From NCBI GenBank assembly GCA_949130495.1, contig OX422216.1, positions 100,757,967-100,821,966 of the forward strand: DNA of 64,000 nucleotides, written 5' to 3'. This DNA is from Sambucus nigra. Taxonomy: Eukaryota > Streptophyta > Magnoliopsida > Dipsacales > Adoxaceae. Every line of letters starts with the position of its first letter. Positions within the stretch are counted from its first letter, which is position 1. This document shows, one piece after another, positions 58,328 to 64,000 of this stretch. The notes below the pieces were generated by a model, which saw nothing but the letters and a program-made list of their open reading frames with translations, was not told where the DNA came from and searched no databases. The position numbers and the translations under genes are program-made.

Positions 58328-60703
58328 CATTGAAATTTTGAAAGGTATAAATGTATCAGATAATTGATCCCAGTATGTGTAGGGATTTAATTAATATGAT
58401 TCGGAGTATATTTAGTTTACTGTTCAGCGGAAAGATTTAGCTGATTATTATAATTAATGCTCAGGATGTAGTAATAGGAAGAGTGAATTGTTATATCACC
58501 CTTTAGAGATGTGGGAGTTAATACTCATAGTTGTATGTCTGGGGGTGGGATTCTGAGAGCCCCAATTTTATTTGCATAATGATCAGGGAATGTGATTACT
58601 GTCAATGTTAAGAGACAGTGTCTTTCGAAAGGAGTTCCTTATTTAAGTGAAGTTGCGGAAGGAGATGTAACTTAATTGTCAAGAAACGAGAATATAGGTG
58701 TATATGTTATGGACCGAGGGCCTAATAGATTTCGATGATCGATAATGCTAGGAAGTAGTGTATCGAGGGGTTCCTTGTTTGGATTTCTCTTTGCGAGACA
58801 CCCCACGCATGAAACTTAGAGTAAGGTTGGTAGTAAGGAGATGTATGGCCATTTGTTCATGATTTGGATACCTCGATCGTTAGGAAAGTATGTAGTTATA
58901 ACTGGAAGTTAAAGGGTAAATTACTATATAAGGCCTGTAGAGCCAGTGGTGTGATGGGGAAGGACTGATAATTTTGTTTTACTCTGGCGGATTGAAGGAT
59001 ACAATGAGGTTAAGGAGGGTTAGGATTTTGAAATTTGGGAGTGATTGAAAATGCCCAAATAGTAAAGCCACGTTGTAAATGCAGGGGCAATGAAGAGCTT
59101 GGAGTACGTATGAAGCGTATATGATGTTTAAACCCGTATGCATGGGTTATAAGGGTTGTAGACACCCTGGTTTGCTATGTGTTAATTTCCGGAAGAAGGG
59201 ACATATATGGATGAAATTTTTACTTGTGAGACTAATATGACGAAATGGAAGTGGTAGAGTGGATTAAGCGTCGTGAGAAGGACAACAATCTTTTATTTTT
59301 GTGCAATCAGAATAACACGTCCAAAATTGGTTGAAAGGCAGTGAGAAGCCATTTAAAAAGGGAGTGTCTCTTGAGAAGGTAAATATTTAACTATTATGGA
59401 CAATTTGGAGTGGAGTTCCACCCAATCGAATGTTGAGAGTGGCTACGTATAAATAACGTGAGGATGTTGATAAGGTGTAAGATTCCAGAATCGCGCATCG
59501 TGGTGAAAAGTGCGGGGGTCGAAACTTTTAGTATACGCCGAGAGAAGAAAAGGTTAATTAGATTTTACTTAATGGGAAGAATTATACGTGAAAGTCGGCA
59601 TTGAAAGGGGTATAGTAAGTAGTAGATCGATTGGGGTAAGATGGTCAACCAGGTAGTTTTGTATCGAGCCGACGATTCCAGTGATGGAAGAGTCAAGTTG
59701 GTAAATTTCCTTGAGGGGTTGCCAAGTTATAGATAAGTAACGAGTTCCTTCGAATCTATGGGACAGGTTATCTAGAAGGAGAGAAATTGTTATATCCATG
59801 GGTGATTTACACTATTAGATAGTGATCACGCCGGTACGTGGTCCTACGTAGTATTATTCTGAAGTAGGATGAGATACCCGAAACCCACCTTCAATATGGG
59901 GTATAAGGAAGTAGTGGGAATAGTTTTGTCTTGAGAAAGTTGTATCACCTATAGCATGAAGAATATACGCAAGGTGATTGACGACTGGTGGAACTGTGTG
60001 AAAGCAATTTTGGATTCATTGCGATCATTTTATTTCCAAAACAGGCATAGCTAGTAAGTGAGGTATATGGTGGTAATGGGGATAAGAATTTACCTAATGG
60101 TAGGGTTGGGTGAAAGCGCCTGTATCTATTCATAGTGGACAAAGTGCTTACTGAGGTTTTGTGTGGATAAACCTTATCATTCTTTCTCCGGATGTTTAGA
60201 GGTAAACGGATTATTAGAGTTTTGGATCAATAAGGGGTTAGAATTCGATGACTAAAATGAGATAACCACCAATACTCTTGAGTGGCTTTCCCTTGTGTAA
60301 AAGTCACAAAGCCGGGAACAGAGATTCAAAGAACGGACAAGAGTAGTCATATGTTATATGGTTTCTCCCAGAATGGGAGTTTTGTGTCTAGATAAACACG
60401 GGAGTTGATATGTAGTGAGGTGCGAACTCATAATAATATTGAGATAATGCGGACAACGATGTGTAGGCTGTTCTTATTCGAGTGTTGTTTAGTAAGAGCA
60501 CAATGTGAGGTGCGTTCATTGAGGTATAACCCTATAACTGATAAAGTGTCAAGGGTGTTCAACAAGCTTGTTGTGAAGCGAGGGCTATAGTGATTGAGCC
60601 TTACTTTGAATTTTATTTTAAGTGCTGGAGGATACCAAATTTTCCCAGGTATGCCTTACTATTTCGAATTTCGGGATGAAATTTCGTTATTAGGGGGGGA
60701 GTA
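56502..60703 (+). mobile_element. Non-coding interior with primer-binding site and polypurine tract
   Basis: TGGTATCAGAGC at 56504-56515 (initiator methionine tRNA) and AGGGGGGGAGTA at 60692-60703. In between I see no protein domain. Weak internal similarity exists between 57634-57680 and 59736-59770 (AACGAGTTCCTT...ATC...GGGA). A TA microsatellite lies at 58308-58327, and a segment at 58768-58812 is shared with the leader at 11163-11207. Confidence 0.85.
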
Positions 60704-63700
60704 TCTAATACCCCGTATTTTCATGGCTTTTAATTATGGGATTTAATAAATTTAAATTGCTTGGAATTATGAGATTTATTAAATTAATTTGGGTTAATTA
60801 ATTAGAAATTAATCCGGATTTAAATGCTAGCGAGACGAGAGTGAGTATTTGATTATTATAATGTTGTTGAATATTACTGAGTGATTATTATAATATGTGA
60901 TTATTGAATTTATTAAAATTGTCGTGAGTTAAAAATACGGCAGTTTCGGTAACTAAGTTGGGACACGCGTGTTAGTCGTGTCAGGATCCAATTTAAAGGA
61001 TTTAAAAGTATTTTATTTTTATATCATCCGTATGAGTATTTTGAGTGTGCCAACATGTCCGGAAGGGTCGAGATAGTCAGAAAACACTAGCCGGGGGTTT
61101 AGTTTGGGTCCCGGGGCATTTTTAGGCCTAACGGGCAACCCGGGAGGGTATTTTAGTCATTTTTATTTTTGGTGAATAGTGACCCACGAAAATGAGGAGA
61201 TATTTATCAGCCAACACTTGCGTTCCTTAGGGTTTTCACAACCATAGATCATAACGGCAGTTAGAGAGAAAGAGAGGAGAAGTCCAACGGCTTCCATGGC
61301 CAAAACCACCACACACCACCACCATCGCCGGATTTATGATCGAAAAGAGAGAGGGAAACAACCAATAACGTCATCATCGGATCAGAATCTACATTTTTCA
61401 GGCAAGTGATTTAACTTGCAATAATTTTGCGCATATATCATTCATGTTAGGTTAGAATTGAAGAATAACCTTAAATAATGAAAACTTAATGGATTTGAAG
61501 AGTTTAAATCATAACCTGGGTAGGTCTTGCATGTAGTTTAATATTGGAGTTAATAGTAGCCACAAAATTATGATTTATGGGTAGAGAATTATGAAATTTT
61601 ATTGAATTTTAAACTGTTCTTGAAGAAATAGAAGAACTAGGGTTTTTACATGAAAATTGGGTGTTTTAATCCAAGAAACTCATAATCCATAAGGGTATAA
61701 TGATTCTAATACGTTAGAGATGATGTTGTTATGTTAATAAGATGATTAGTGAGCTTTCTTAGGAGTTTGGGACGTTTTAAGGAAGAATTAGAGGTGTAAA
61801 AAGGATGAAACCTGTAACTGTTTAAGAAATCTAGACTAATACCTTCTTGATCGATCGATCGATTCAAGAATGTCGATCAATCGATGATCGATCGATCGAG
61901 CCATTTTCTTCGATCGATCGACCCCTTCTGATTTTTGGCAATTGTTTTCCTTTGAGGGTCAATGGAAATTCCAAGGTCAAGGATAATTCTTAGGGTGATT
62001 AATTTGATATTGTGGGACTTAGTTAAGGTCAGTAAGGACATAGTTATTGCCCGGAGAATGTTATAACTTATGGGATCGATCGTTATAATTTTGAGCGGTT
62101 ACCGAGTGAGGACAGTTTGAATCTTTCGATTTGGGACTAAAAGTGGAATGAATGATAATTTAGGGGTATGAACAGTAGTAGAGTGATTTTATAATTGTTG
62201 AGATAACATTCGAAATTAATAGGAGACCTAGTAATATTTTGGGATAGGTTTAGGTATTCAAATTGATACGACGAGAGAATTATCAAGTTAAATGTGTACT
62301 TCGCTTGATGTCGGGTTAAACTTATTTTGTACGAGACTTACTAGATGGAATGTGTGAATACTCATATTGTAATATGATTACTTAGGTTGTGTGAATGCCT
62401 AGTGTATGGATTTCTTATGTGTATGACATACCTACCGTACTTGCTATCACGGGAGGTTTTTTTTTTTGGAAAAGGACCCTCTTATCCTTGTGTGCCTTCG
62501 GGGGATTTAGACTGGTACCTTAATGACATAGGACTGTGAATGACTTATTTGTGAGTGGATAAGTCAGCTGACCATGGGAGCGTAGGTATGTGCGTGACCC
62601 ATGGGTATGTGAACTATCTTCACCTCCAATATGTGTGCTTTGTATTTAGATGGTTCCTGAGTGATTCGGACCACGTGATCCTTACGTACGTGATGTACAT
62701 GGATTTGATAGCAGAGTATGCGTTCACCGCAGCTTAGCCTAGGGGTTCCATATATGTATTTATGTACTGAGTCTGATATACTTATGTACTTGTGACTGGT
62801 TCATTGTTGCTTAGTAGATGTGAATGAGATAATATATTTGAATGGGTTAAGAATGAGAATTTAATTAACACTTGAGATAAGTAATTTAATGAATGCGAAT
62901 ATGGGTTGTGAATATAACTTGTTGGGATATTAAGAGTAGACATCCTATGGTAGAATGCGAAAGTGGAAGTGGTACAGACTAGCTAGTTAGCGGCATAACT
63001 AGGATGGGTTAAGGGCATACGATAGGCGTGCACAATAGTTGAGAGGTGAGAAACTCATGTGAGAGTACGCAACTAACGTGCATATAATATGTGTTGTTTA
63101 ATTGTAACTTAAACACTTGCTAAACTTTTAAACTGTTTTAACCTCGGGCTCTGACCCGTTTTCCCTCCAAATCTAATTTTGTTTTGTAAAAACATTTTAG
63201 GTGCCCAGCCACAGGGACACCATGCATAGGAGTTCCATTCTGATGACGTGCTGTAGCTGCTGTGGAAGCTACATGATCTTGGTATTAGACGCCTTCATAT
63301 TCCTCCTTGGTTCCTTCAGAGTCAATTGTATCAGTTAGGGCAAGTCGCCCATTCTTATTTTGAGGTTGTAGTTATAGACTTTCATTATTTCAGTTGTTGG
63401 TTTATTTATTCAGACTCTTGTATTGGGACTTTATTTACTCTAGAATTATTATTATTGGAGTGTTTACTCCAGACTCAGTTGATTTCATTTTGTTGGTTAT
63501 TCATATGAGATTATTTATGCGATGGATGGTTAATAATTTAATTTTTAGTTATTTGTTAACTTAGTTAATAAAATTTGACATCTCTCTTTTTAAATATTAG
63601 GTGGCTAGTAATTAACTAATTGCTTTCGACAGTGATGCTAAGACTGAACCAACTTGATATTTCGTATTAATTTAATAAAGGAGTATATAGCCGGTATTTA

Positions 63701-63718
63701 ATTAGATGGGGTGTCACA
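60704..63718 (+). repeat. 3' LTR of the non-coding element (3015 bp)
   Basis: Begins TCTAATACCCC (expected TG is TC) and ends GGGGTGTCACA. It differs from the 5' LTR by many substitutions and several indels (for example around 61520-61545 and 61865-61885), so it is visibly older than the Tekay-like insertion at 36739. Confidence 0.9.
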
Positions 63719-63723
63719 CTCTT

Positions 63724-63981
63724 CCCTATTAGATACAAAAACCGATCACTTTTTGTGTATGTGGCCGTATGGGCGTAGATTAAGCCAGATGGGAACAAGG
63801 AGTGGCGCTTTTCAAAATTTTATATTATCGTTTATACTAAAAACATGTAACTTTCCCCTGCAGTGGTTCCACCATATGTAAACTTATTACTAATGAATGA
63901 AGTTATGTTATTCCACCTTAGCTTTGATCATTGCTTGATGTGTACTTCTTATTCATTCATACCAAAAAGCAGGGTGTGACA
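63724..63981 (+). repeat. Divergent gypsy-type LTR, part 2 (end)
   Basis: Continuation of the LTR begun at 50951, ending AGGGTGTGACA at 63981. Confidence 0.65.
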
Positions 63982-63984
63982 AGT

Positions 63985-63996
63985 TGGTATTTGAGC
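63985..63996 (+). promoter_or_regulatory. Primer-binding site, diverged
   Basis: TGGTATTTGAGC three bases after the LTR end; two mismatches to the initiator methionine tRNA complement TGGTATCAGAGC. It marks the preceding LTR as a 5' LTR whose element continues beyond the window. Confidence 0.65.
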
Positions 63997-64000
63997 ATGT

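Larger units (their letters stand above)
53516..63718 (+). mobile_element. Non-coding LTR retrotransposon (10.2 kb, LARD-like)
   Basis: Perfect target duplication CTCTT (53511-53515 and 63719-63723). LTRs 53516-56501 and 60704-63718, primer-binding site and polypurine tract are present, but the 4.2-kb interior has no recognisable gag or pol and no frame longer than about 120 codons. It must have moved with proteins of other elements, most likely the related Tekay-like family. Confidence 0.9.

Noticed and set aside
57613..59799. Short minus-strand frames in the non-coding element as hidden genes
   Set aside because: None exceeds about 80 codons in this interval or shows a motif.

Overview
This 64 kb window is nuclear DNA of a flowering plant, most likely a eudicot with a repeat-rich genome. 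The evidence is plant Ty3/gypsy retrotransposons of two lineages (Tekay/Del-like chromoviruses and Tat-like elements with a second RNase H and an antisense ORF), a CACTA transposon, a Helitron-like element, hairpin MITEs, long TA microsatellites, and one plant-specific homeobox gene of the WOX11/12 type. Species cannot be told from the sequence.

Left part (1-13.1 kb): a Tekay-like element on the minus strand (3' LTR 1-639, start of its 5' LTR at 9268-9559) was entered by a Tat-like element, also minus strand (5' LTR 8671-9267, gag-protease 8606-6048, pol 6047-2703, hairpin-rich tandem repeats 1765-2570, antisense ORF about 1003-1488). A later deletion removed the Tat 3' LTR and most of the Tekay body. 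This nest sits inside a plus-strand LTR ending at 10990, which is followed by a primer-binding site and a leader. A minus-strand LTR (11473-12815) and two foldback MITEs follow.

Middle (13-32 kb): AT microsatellites, an LTR-derived fragment, an AT-rich element with a GGGTCC end, a decayed unrecognised reading frame (17924-18658), a right-truncated CACTA element (22563 to about 26690) with a pseudogene of the plant En/Spm-type (Transposase_24) protein, and a non-autonomous Helitron candidate (about 27462-31444) carrying a 2967-bp solo LTR with a perfect ATTCT target duplication.

Low-copy island (32-36 kb): the only ordinary gene is a minus-strand WOX11/12-like homeobox gene (ATG at 34454, with at least one intron and a TATA-like box 90 bp upstream).

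Right part (36.2-64 kb): a clear nest. A degenerate minus-strand Tat element (3' LTR from 36190, antisense ORF remnants, integrase remnants to 50950) received (i) a 10.8-kb Tekay-like element at 36739-47549 (TSD GGTTA, LTRs of equal length, gag-protease and pol readable but broken) inside its LTR, and (ii) another gypsy-type LTR (50951-63981) inside its integrase. That LTR in turn holds a 10.2-kb element with no usable coding region (53516-63718, TSD CTCTT). None of the mobile elements seen here encodes a complete uninterrupted protein set, so all appear inactive or dependent on proteins supplied by other copies.
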